Origin: Paracoccaceae bacterium | GTDB taxonomy: Bacteria; Pseudomonadota; Alphaproteobacteria; Rhodobacterales; Rhodobacteraceae | NCBI GenBank assembly: GCA_003500165.1 | Contig: DNSZ01000046.1 | Coordinates: 1-6,718 of the forward strand | Length of the DNA stretch: 6,718 nt | Reading direction: 5' to 3' | Shown: in pieces, positions 1 to 5,371 of the stretch | Position numbering within the stretch: the first letter of the stretch is position 1 | Layout of the letters: every line of letters begins with the position of its first letter | The notes under the pieces: model-generated | Databases searched by the model: none | Told to the model about the DNA's origin: nothing | Seen by the model: only the letters and a program-made list of their open reading frames with translations | Made by a program: the position numbers and the translations under genes

Positions 1-1517
1 CGCTGCAGGCCGGTGGTGCCGCTTCGGCCGAGGCCGCGCTCGATCTCATCACCACCTTCTCGCAGGGCGAGATGGACCCGGCGCTGCTTGCCGATTATTC
101 GCCCGGCTCGCCGATCTACGCCTCGGTCTGGAAGGGCATCGTCGATACGGTCGAACAGCACAACGATCCCGGGTATTTCACCGCCTTCATCGGCTATGAA
201 TGGACCTCGCTGATCGCCGGCAACAACATGCACCGCAACGTCATCTATCGCGACGGGGCAGAGCGGGCGCTGCTGATGGAGCCGCTGACGACCCAGCCGC
301 CCATCGGCTCGCCCGATCCGATGGCCCTTTATGCCTGGCTGCAGGAATATGAGGACAGGACCGGCGGCGACGTGTTCGCGCTGGCCCATAACGGCAACCT
401 GTCGAACGGCATCATGTTTCCCTCGGAGACGCGCTATGACGGGACACCGGTCGATGTGGAGTATGCTGCGCTGCGCGCCCGCTGGGAGCCGTTATACGAG
501 ATCACCCAGATCAAGGGCGATGGCGAGACCCATCCGCTGCTCTCCCCCGAGGACGCATTCGCCGATTACGAAACCTGGGATGTTGGCAATCTGGACCTGA
601 GTGCGGCCAAGACGCCCGACATGCTGGCCGGCGAATATGCTAGGGCGGCGTTGAAACAGGGCTTCGGGATCGAGGCACGGACCGGCACGAACCCGTATCG
701 CTTCGGGTTTTCGGGCGCGACCGACAGCCATACCTCGCTGTCGACGGCCGACGAGGACAACTATTTCGGCAAGGCGACCAATGCCGAGCCGTCGCCGACA
801 CGGGTAGACCACCCGTTTGCCAAGACGGAGATCGGGGAATTCGCGGGCTGGCAGTTGGTGGCCTCGGGCTATACCGGCGTATGGGCGACCGAAAACACCC
901 GCGAGGCGCTGTGGGATGCGATGGTCCGGCGCGAGACCTACGCCACCACCGGGCCGCGCATGATGGTGCGCTTCTTTGGCGGCTGGGCCTTCGACGACAA
1001 CGATCTGCGCTCGCGCACACCGGCCTTCCGGGGCTATGAGAAAGGCGTGCCCATGGGGGCCGATCTGCGCCCCGCGCCCACCGGTGCGGTGGCGCCCAGC
1101 TTCATGGTCTATGCGCTGCGCGACCCGATCGGGGCCAATCTCGACCGCATCCAGATCGTCAAGGGCTGGATGGATGCGGGCGGCGCGCTGCACGAACGGG
1201 TCTATGACGTGGCCTGGTCGGCGGGCCGCGAGCCGGGGCCGGACGGCAGGCTGCCCCCGGTCGGCAACACGGTGGACGAAGCGGCCGCGAACTGGACCAA
1301 CACGATCGGCGCCTCGGAACTCGCCACGGTCTGGACCGACCCGGATTTCGATCCCGATCAGCAGGCGTTCTACTACGCCCGGGTGCTGGAGATACCGACG
1401 CCGCGCTGGGTGCTCTACGACCGGCTGCGGCTGGGCGCGGACATCCCCGAAGACGCGGTGCTGACGGGCCAGGAACGCGCCTACACGAGCCCGATCTGGT
1501 ACGCGCCGGCGGGTTGA
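1..1517 (+). CDS. DUF3604 family protein, 5'-truncated by the window edge (probable metal-dependent hydrolase fold)
   Basis: The reading frame is open from base 3, so the true start lies upstream and only the C-terminal 504 residues are visible. The first ATG in frame (base 72) is internal, because coding sequence continues upstream of it without a stop. Counting from that ATG, the DUF3604 hallmarks are FIGYEWTS (39-46) followed by GNNMHRNVIYRD (50-61), AHNGN (105-109) and GATDSH (215-220). The AHNGN histidine and the D-S-H triad resemble metal ligands of PHP-type phosphoesterases; the N-terminal H-x-H that would complete such a site is off the window. Family members are usually about 600-700 residues long, so roughly 100-200 residues are missing. 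The family was named as of unknown function. I recall reports of arylsulfatase activity for some members but cannot verify this here. Many members are exported; a signal peptide cannot be judged. Family assignment is firm, the reaction is open. Confidence 0.9.
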   Translation, partial: LQAGGAASAEAALDLITTFSQGEMDPALLADYSPGSPIYASVWKGIVDTVEQHNDPGYFTAFIGYEWTSLIAGNNMHRNVIYRDGAERALLMEPLTTQPPIGSPDPMALYAWLQEYEDRTGGDVFALAHNGNLSNGIMFPSETRYDGTPVDVEYAALRARWEPLYEITQIKGDGETHPLLSPEDAFADYETWDVGNLDLSAAKTPDMLAGEYARAALKQGFGIEARTGTNPYRFGFSGATDSHTSLSTADEDNYFGKATNAEPSPTRVDHPFAKTEIGEFAGWQLVASGYTGVWATENTREALWDAMVRRETYATTGPRMMVRFFGGWAFDDNDLRSRTPAFRGYEKGVPMGADLRPAPTGAVAPSFMVYALRDPIGANLDRIQIVKGWMDAGGALHERVYDVAWSAGREPGPDGRLPPVGNTVDEAAANWTNTIGASELATVWTDPDFDPDQQAFYYARVLEIPTPRWVLYDRLRLGADIPEDAVLTGQERAYTSPIWYAPAG

Positions 1518-1549
1518 CGGGACGGGCTGGCGCGGCGATCACGGCACCA

Positions 1550-1572
1550 GGTTGGCCGGGCGGCCGGCAACC
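1550..1572 (+). other. Imperfect GC-rich hairpin between the DUF3604 and FAH-family genes
   Basis: GGTTGGCCGG is followed by the loop GCGG and then CCGGCAACC. This gives a nine-pair stem with one bulged G, 33 bases after the DUF3604 stop. No T-run follows, so it is not a convincing intrinsic terminator. It could protect an mRNA end or attenuate read-through into the next gene. The rest of the 107-base gap (1518-1624) shows only the ribosome binding site of the next gene and no recognisable promoter. Confidence 0.3.
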
Positions 1573-1611
1573 GGGCTCGGCAGACAGGGGCGCGCCGCAC
1601 AAAGCGGCGAC

Positions 1612-1619
1612 AAGGGAGG
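1612..1619 (+). promoter_or_regulatory. Ribosome binding site that fixes the FAH-family start
   Basis: AAGGGAGG lies 5 bases before the ATG at 1625. The frame is open back to a TTG at 1514 that overlaps the preceding stop codon. The strong Shine-Dalgarno sequence, together with the start of recognisable homology at MRFLRYG, selects 1625. Confidence 0.8.
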
Positions 1620-1624
1620 CGGCG

Positions 1625-2461
1625 ATGCGGTTTCTGCGCTATGGACCAGCCGGGGCGGAAAAACCCGGGGTGCTGGACGATCAGGGCCGCATCCGCGACC
1701 TGTCGGGGGTGATCCCCGATCTGGCGGGCGCGGTGCTGACCCGGCTCGACAGCGTGGTCGGGGATATCGCCGAGCTGCCCGTGGTCGCGGGCGCACCGCG
1801 CCTTGGCCCGCCGGTGGCGGGCACCGGCAAGATGCTGTGCATCGGGCTCAACTACACCGACCACGCGGCGGAAACCGGCGCCAAGCCGCCGCGCGAGCCG
1901 ATCCTGTTCATGAAGGCGACCTCGGCAATTCAGGGGCCGGACGACCCGATCGTGCTGCCGCGCGGCGCGACCGCGACCGATTGGGAGGTCGAACTGGGCG
2001 TCGTCATCGGCCGGCCGGCGAAACATGTGCCCGAGGACCGGGCGCTCGACCATGTGGCGGGCTATTGCGTGGTCAATGACGTGTCCGAGCGCGATTTCCA
2101 GAAGCATCGCGGCGGCCAGTGGACCAAGGGCAAGTCCTGCGACAGCTTCGGCCCGGTGGGGCCGTGGCTGGTGACCCCGGACGAGGCCGGCGACCCGCAA
2201 ACGCTGGCGCTGTGGTGCGAGGTCAATGGCGACCGGCGTCAGAACGGCTCCACCGCCGACATGATCTTTGGCGTCTCCCATCTGATCGCCTATCTGTCCG
2301 ATTTCATGACGCTTCACCCCGGCGACATCATCGCCACCGGCACGCCCGCGGGCGTTGCGCTGGGGATGGCCGAGCCGGCCTTCCTGAAACCCGGCGACAG
2401 GTTGCGGCTGGGGGTTGCCGGGCTGGGCGAGCAGAACGCCCAAATCGTGGCGCCGCACTGA
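1625..2461 (+). CDS. Fumarylacetoacetate hydrolase (FAH) family protein, 278 aa
   Basis: This is a cytosolic, divalent-metal-dependent enzyme of the FAH superfamily, which cleaves C-C bonds in, or isomerises or decarboxylates, diketo and enol acids. A short variable N-terminal region (about 1-65) is followed by the catalytic domain (about 69-275). The domain contains GLNY (74-77), the metal ligands E121 and E123 in the DWEVELG stretch, D152 in VVNDVSERDFQ, the stretch GGQWTKGKSCDSFGPVGPW (163-181), and TGTPAGV (238-244). Its length matches the family's usual 280 residues. The GGQW-KGK-DSFGP-GPW stretch resembles the subgroup that includes 2,4-diketo-3-deoxy-L-fuconate hydrolase and proteins often labelled ureidoglycolate lyase or 2-hydroxyhepta-2,4-diene-1,7-dioate isomerase. 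Substrate cannot be assigned, because no other gene of those pathways is nearby. It follows the DUF3604 gene on the same strand after 107 bases, and it converges on the CIA30 gene with 4 bases between stops. Confidence 0.93.
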   Translation: MRFLRYGPAGAEKPGVLDDQGRIRDLSGVIPDLAGAVLTRLDSVVGDIAELPVVAGAPRLGPPVAGTGKMLCIGLNYTDHAAETGAKPPREPILFMKATSAIQGPDDPIVLPRGATATDWEVELGVVIGRPAKHVPEDRALDHVAGYCVVNDVSERDFQKHRGGQWTKGKSCDSFGPVGPWLVTPDEAGDPQTLALWCEVNGDRRQNGSTADMIFGVSHLIAYLSDFMTLHPGDIIATGTPAGVALGMAEPAFLKPGDRLRLGVAGLGEQNAQIVAPH

Positions 2462-2465
2462 TTGT

Positions 2466-3005
2466 TCAGACCCAGCCCAGCGCGGCCAGCGAAACATCCG
2501 CCGCATGGTCCCGCCCATAGGCGGCAAGCCCCAGCGAACGGATCGCGCCGGCGGCCGGCGGGCCGGCCGGCAGGCCGCCCTGCGGGGCAAAGGCCGGCCA
2601 GGTCAGGGTGACATCGCGCCAGTCCGGCCCGGTGTCGAAACCGGCCTGCCAGAACTGCCACGGCCGCAGGCCGGCCGCGCGCAGATGGACGAAATAGCGC
2701 TCGCCATTGCCGCGCACCCGCAGGCGCAGCCCCGCGGCATCGGCCGGTATCCCGTCGGGCAAGGGCGCCCGAACCTGGATGAACCCGCCGCGGTTTTCGG
2801 TGCTGACGGTTCCGGTCAGCCGCACGAAGCTGACCCCGCCAGCCGATTCCAGCCGGGCCTGCCCGCGCGACACGCCGCCCATCACCGTGTCGGCCAGAAA
2901 CGACCAGTCGAAATCTGCCGCCGGTTGCATCGCCGCCTCCGTCCATGCCGTGCCGGGCACCGCCAGCGCCGCGCCGATCAGCCCGATCGCCCGCCGTCGC
3001 CGCAT
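2466..3005 (-). CDS. Exported CIA30-family protein (complex I intermediate-associated protein 30 homologue), 179 aa
   Basis: The start at 3005 lies 5 bases after the accA stop and gives an export signal: MRRRRAIGLI, a hydrophobic stretch to about residue 20, and a likely cleavage near 22-25. RRRRAIGL loosely resembles a twin-arginine signal, so Tat export is possible but unproven. The frame is open much further upstream (to 3272), but that part overlaps accA and looks like shadow sequence. The mature part carries the CIA30 signature: WSFLADTVMGGVSRGQ (34-49), STENRGGFIQVR (68-79), RYFVHLRA (103-110), and a closing LGLAAYGRDHAADVSLAALG region (158-177). The fold is a galactose-binding-like beta sandwich. 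The eukaryotic relative NDUFAF1 helps assemble respiratory complex I. Bacterial members are largely uncharacterised, and a cell-envelope location argues against an identical job. No clear Shine-Dalgarno is present, which suggests translation coupled to accA. Confidence 0.85.
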   Translation of the reverse strand: MRRRRAIGLIGAALAVPGTAWTEAAMQPAADFDWSFLADTVMGGVSRGQARLESAGGVSFVRLTGTVSTENRGGFIQVRAPLPDGIPADAAGLRLRVRGNGERYFVHLRAAGLRPWQFWQAGFDTGPDWRDVTLTWPAFAPQGGLPAGPPAAGAIRSLGLAAYGRDHAADVSLAALGWV

Positions 3006-3010
3006 GCCGG

Positions 3011-3973
3011 TCAACCCGCGGGCGCGGCGGCGCCCATCGCCAGGAACTTCTCGCGCCGGGCCTTGATCAGGGCGCGCGGCCGCAGCCCCGACAATTCGTC
3101 GAGCGCGTTGGAAATCGCCTCGCCGACGCGGGCGATCGCCTCGTCCGGGTCGCGCTGCGCGCCGCCCAGCGGCTCGGGCACGATGCGGTCGATCACGCCA
3201 AGTTTCTTGAGGTCCTGCGCCGTCAGCCGCAACGCGTCGGCGGCTTCCTTCATCTTCTCGGCATCCTTCCACAGGATCGAGGCGCAGCCTTCGGGCGAGA
3301 TCACCGAATAGACCGCGTGTTCCAGCATCAGGACCCGATCCGCGGTGGCCAGCGCCACCGCACCGCCCGAGCCCCCCTCGCCCACCACCACGGCCACCAG
3401 CGGCACCCCGATATCGAGACAGCGTTGGGTGGCGCGGGCGATCGCCTCGGCCTGGCCGCGTTCCTCGGCGCCCTTGCCGGGATAGGCGCCCGGCGTGTCA
3501 ATCAGTGCCACGACCGGCAGGCGAAAGCGGTCGGCCAGCGCCATCAGCCGCGCCGCCTTGCGATAGCCTTCGGGCCGCGCCATGCCGAAATTGTGCCGCA
3601 ACCGCGAGCGTGTGTCGGCACCCTTTTCCTGCCCCAGCACGACGACCGGGCGGTCGCGGAACCGTGCCAGCCCGCCCAGGATCGCGGTATCCTCGGCAAA
3701 GCAGCGATCGCCGGCCAGCGGCGTGTATTCCTGGAACAGCCGTTCGATGTAGGCGCTGGCATGGGGCCGCTCGGGATGCCGCGCGACCTGGCATTTCTGC
3801 CACGGGCTGAGCGCCTTGTAGATGTCGCGCAGCATGCCCGCGGCCTTCATGTCGAGCGCGTCGGCCTCGCCCGACACATCGGGCCCATTGCCCCCGGCGG
3901 CGAGCGCGCGCAGTTCCGCCGCCTTGCCCTCGATTTCCGAGAGCGGCTTCTCGAAGTCGAGATAGTGGGTCAT
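3011..3973 (-). CDS. accA: Acetyl-CoA carboxylase carboxyltransferase subunit alpha
   Basis: AccA pairs with AccD to form the carboxyltransferase of the multisubunit acetyl-CoA carboxylase. This enzyme moves the carboxyl group from biotin on AccB to acetyl-CoA, making malonyl-CoA in the cytosol for fatty acid synthesis. The protein is 320 residues, against 319 in E. coli, and starts MTHYLDFEKPLSEIEGK. The crotonase-like core is well conserved: IDTPGAYPGKGAEERGQ (158-174), VVVGEGGSGGA (195-205) supplying the backbone NH groups of the oxyanion-type site, and ISPEGCASILWKD (225-237). The C-terminal helical region ends in an Ala/Pro-rich tail. Only a modest GGGG-rich sequence precedes the ATG. 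It lies 98 bases downstream of the DUF4399 gene on the same strand and runs into the CIA30 gene with a 5-base gap. An AT-rich block upstream may be its own promoter. accD, accB and accC are not in the window, as is usual. Nothing is missing. Confidence 0.97.
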   Translation of the reverse strand: MTHYLDFEKPLSEIEGKAAELRALAAGGNGPDVSGEADALDMKAAGMLRDIYKALSPWQKCQVARHPERPHASAYIERLFQEYTPLAGDRCFAEDTAILGGLARFRDRPVVVLGQEKGADTRSRLRHNFGMARPEGYRKAARLMALADRFRLPVVALIDTPGAYPGKGAEERGQAEAIARATQRCLDIGVPLVAVVVGEGGSGGAVALATADRVLMLEHAVYSVISPEGCASILWKDAEKMKEAADALRLTAQDLKKLGVIDRIVPEPLGGAQRDPDEAIARVGEAISNALDELSGLRPRALIKARREKFLAMGAAAPAG

Positions 3974-4002
3974 GCGCGCATCCCCGTCGCCCTTGCTGCG
4001 GG

Positions 4003-4033
4003 GTTATATGGCCCCGGCCGGGCGCCGATGCAA
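4003..4033 (-). promoter_or_regulatory. Candidate promoter for accA-CIA30
   Basis: Read on the minus strand, TTGCAT (4033-4028) is followed after 19 bases by TATAAC (4008-4003), which ends about 30 bases before the accA ATG. TATAAC is the only clear AT-rich hexamer in a very GC-rich 98-base gap and is one base off the sigma-70 -10 consensus. The -35 is weak and the spacing is long. If real, accA would be transcribed independently of the DUF4399 gene upstream. Confidence 0.35.
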
Positions 4034-4071
4034 TCGCGCGCCCGGACCGGGACCGCGCGGGGCGGGCCGGG

Positions 4072-4494
4072 TCACTCCACGGTGATGGTGACCGGTTCGG
4101 ACAGGATGGGCGGGTCGTGCGGCACATGCATCGCATCGCCAAGAAGCAGCCGCAGCGTGTGCACGCCCGGGTCGAGATCGAGCGTCACCTCGGTCTGGCC
4201 GCCGCCGAAATGCACGATCTGCTCGGTCGCAGGCAGGCTCTGGCTCATGTCGATCTCGGCCGGGTCGATGTCGATCAGCAGGTGATGGTGCCCGGTGCCC
4301 GGCGCGTCGGTTCCCGCGGGCGCGACGCCCATGCCCGACAGGCCGAAGCGGATGGTGACCGGGCTGGGCACTGTCGCACCGGCTTCGGGTGCGATGATGT
4401 AGGCGCGCGCGCCTTCGGGTGCGGCGGTGCGTTCGGCCAGCGCGGGTCCCGCGGCGGCGGCGAGCGTGGCGATGATGGCAAGAGCCTTTTGCAT
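4072..4494 (-). CDS. DUF4399 domain periplasmic protein, histidine-rich, 140 aa
   Basis: The protein starts MQKALAIIATLAAAAGPALA, a textbook Sec signal peptide with probable cleavage after A20 (ALA, then ER). The mature part of about 120 residues is one DUF4399 domain: a beta-rich segment VRFGLSGMG-like at 47-56, TGHHHLLIDID (67-77), HFGGGQTEVTLDL (95-107), PGVHTLRLLLGDAMHVPH (109-126), and a final SEPVTITVE strand. Histidines at 69, 70, 71, 95, 112, 123 and 126 dominate the conserved blocks, and there is no cysteine. This suggests, but does not prove, a metal-binding surface. The fold is probably a small Ig-like or cupredoxin-like sandwich (inference). No function is established for the family that I know of. 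An excellent ribosome binding site sets the start; the frame is open upstream to 4716, but that stretch has no homology-like character. It is the first gene of the minus-strand group that continues with accA. Confidence 0.85.
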   Translation of the reverse strand: MQKALAIIATLAAAAGPALAERTAAPEGARAYIIAPEAGATVPSPVTIRFGLSGMGVAPAGTDAPGTGHHHLLIDIDPAEIDMSQSLPATEQIVHFGGGQTEVTLDLDPGVHTLRLLLGDAMHVPHDPPILSEPVTITVE

Positions 4495-4500
4495 GGTGAT

Positions 4501-4508
4501 CCTCCCTT
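4501..4508 (-). promoter_or_regulatory. Ribosome binding site of the DUF4399 gene
   Basis: On the minus strand AAGGGAGG ends 6 bases (ATCACC) before the ATG at 4494. It is the strongest Shine-Dalgarno on this strand of the window, and it decides the start in favour of the signal peptide. Confidence 0.85.
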
Positions 4509-4699
4509 TCTTGTGACGGGGCGGCCGCGCAAAAAATGCCGCGCCGCGCCCATGATGTAAGATGGGGCCGTATGTGCTGCCGGCAAGCCGGTGCGCGCAC
4601 GGCCCGGGCCCGATCCGCCGGGCCCGCGACGGCAACGGGGGCGCTGGTCCTGCCGGCCGTAGCGCGCTAAGCTGGGGCGAGCCGGAACGGGACGGTGCG
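4509..4699. other. Divergent intergenic region, extremely GC-rich, no clear promoter
   Basis: This stretch lies between the divergently transcribed DUF4399 gene and the orphan secreted-protein gene, so it must hold at least one start of transcription. The block 4601-4660 is 51 of 60 G or C by hand count. An A6 tract (4531-4536) sits between copies of GCCGCGC at 4524-4530 and 4538-4544, with a third, overlapping copy at 4543-4549. For the minus strand the only -35/-10-like pair I see is TTGCCG (4586-4581) with TTACAT (4560-4555), spaced at 20 bases, which is poor. For the plus strand I see no credible pair. Regulators or an alternative sigma factor cannot be excluded. Confidence 0.5.
4580..4668. 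repeat. Cluster of short palindromes in the divergent region
   Basis: Four inverted repeats follow each other in under 90 bases. They are CCGGC-AA-GCCGG (4580-4591), the perfect palindrome GTGCGCGCAC (4591-4600), the pair CGGGCCCG (4605-4612) and CGGGCCCG (4619-4626) around ATCCGC, and AGCGCGCT (4661-4668). The third can fold as an eight-pair hairpin on either strand. Such palindromes arise easily by chance at this GC content, so a regulatory role is only a possibility. Confidence 0.4.
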
Positions 4700-5245
4700 A
4701 TGCTGTCGGACGCCAAGGTAACGGGCCTGATCCTGGGCTTCTTCTGCGCGCTGGGCCTTGGCGGTCCGGCGGTCGCGCAACAGGCGCTGATCGATCAGAT
4801 CGTCTGGGGTGGCACGCATGATGGTGAGCGGGAACGCCACACGGTTTCTGTCGATGACTGCGTCCTGACGACATATCGCTGGAAGAAGTTCGACGACGGC
4901 TCCGAAGTGCTGTGGAGTTCGTTTGTCGTCGATGTCAGGGGGATCACCTTCGGACATGACGATGAAAATGGGCGCGATTTCTATGGCCCCGGCGAAGCAG
5001 GTACCTTGACGCTTATCCTCTTCAATGTGCAGGAGCCCTTCGAGGCACGCCACGAAAAGTCGAGGATGCGCAAACTCCGCCCCGACCATACGCCGTCCCC
5101 GCGCAACGGCGGAGAGACCCATGCCTATGAATACAAGCAGCAATTCATGATCATGCATGTGGGCGCGGGGGTCGTGGAAAAGGCCGAAAGCTTCACCGAG
5201 GGATTGCTGCGCTACAAGCGCGAGCACTGCCAGATTCTCGGTTGA
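4700..5245 (+). CDS. Hypothetical secreted protein, 181 aa, family not recognised
   Basis: I do not recognise this protein. The ATG at 4700 gives MLSDAK, then a hydrophobic stretch (about 7-22) and PAVA-QQ, a good Sec signal peptide with cleavage near residue 26. There is no lipobox, since F precedes C15. The frame is open further upstream to 4562, but starting there would bury the signal peptide. The mature domain of about 155 residues has two cysteines, C54 and C177, near its ends, which suggests one disulfide in the periplasm. It opens DQIVWGGTHDGERERHTVSVDDC, has beta-like blocks at LTTYRW (56-61) and LWSSFVVDVRGITF (71-84), a charged segment HDDENGRDFYGPGE (86-99), and a basic, probably flexible loop (116-137). 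It ends in a likely amphipathic helix VEKAESFTEGLLRYKREHC. G+C over 4801-5100 is 176/300 by hand count (59%), clearly below an accA sample (45/60) but near a glnA sample (38/60). The Shine-Dalgarno is weak. It converges on glnA. Confidence 0.8.
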   Translation: MLSDAKVTGLILGFFCALGLGGPAVAQQALIDQIVWGGTHDGERERHTVSVDDCVLTTYRWKKFDDGSEVLWSSFVVDVRGITFGHDDENGRDFYGPGEAGTLTLILFNVQEPFEARHEKSRMRKLRPDHTPSPRNGGETHAYEYKQQFMIMHVGAGVVEKAESFTEGLLRYKREHCQILG

Positions 5246-5316
5246 GCCCGACGCGCCGGCCATGCGCATCGTGGCCGCTGCCCGTGGGTGTCCCGTGCGG
5301 CAATATGTGAAACCGT

Positions 5317-5346
5317 CGAACGAAACGGGGCCCCCGAAGGGGCCCC
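5317..5346 (-). terminator. Intrinsic terminator of glnA
   Basis: On the minus strand an eight-pair stem GGGGCCCC / GGGGCCCC encloses the stable loop TTCG (5346 down to 5327) and is followed by GTTTCGTTCG, a T-rich tail for this genome. It begins 25 bases after the glnA stop. On the plus strand the loop becomes CGAA and no T-run follows, so it should act mainly for glnA, although the stem could also slow transcripts from the convergent gene. The remainder of the 126-base gap (5246-5371) holds only a weak stem at 5258-5276 just after the orphan gene's stop. Confidence 0.8.
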
Positions 5347-5371
5347 ATGCGACGCCGCAGGCGGCCTTGTC

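Noticed and set aside
492..1193. 233-codon open frame on the minus strand opposite the DUF3604 gene
   Set aside because: It is a shadow of the DUF3604 frame, with no domain and unlikely composition.
1514..1624. N-terminal extension of the FAH-family protein from a TTG overlapping the previous stop
   Set aside because: The extension has no family homology and runs through a hairpin and an untranslated-looking stretch. The ATG at 1625 has a strong Shine-Dalgarno at the right distance.
1481..2590. 369-codon open frame on the minus strand opposite the FAH-family gene
   Set aside because: It lies opposite a gene with all FAH motifs, has low-complexity Arg/Ala/His composition, and has no ribosome binding site or homology pattern.
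3006..3272. Upstream extension of the CIA30 frame into accA
   Set aside because: It would bury the signal peptide beginning at 3005 inside an Arg-rich shadow of accA.
2945..4285. 446-codon open frame on the plus strand opposite accA and the DUF4399 gene
   Set aside because: It is antisense to a certain accA and is rich in Arg, Ala, Gly, Pro and His with no recognisable domain, which is typical of shadow frames in GC-rich DNA. It also runs through the accA upstream gap.
5258..5276. Stem GGCCATG / CGTGGCC as a terminator of the orphan gene
   Set aside because: It is a seven-pair stem with a wobble pair and no following T-run. It is too weak to call.
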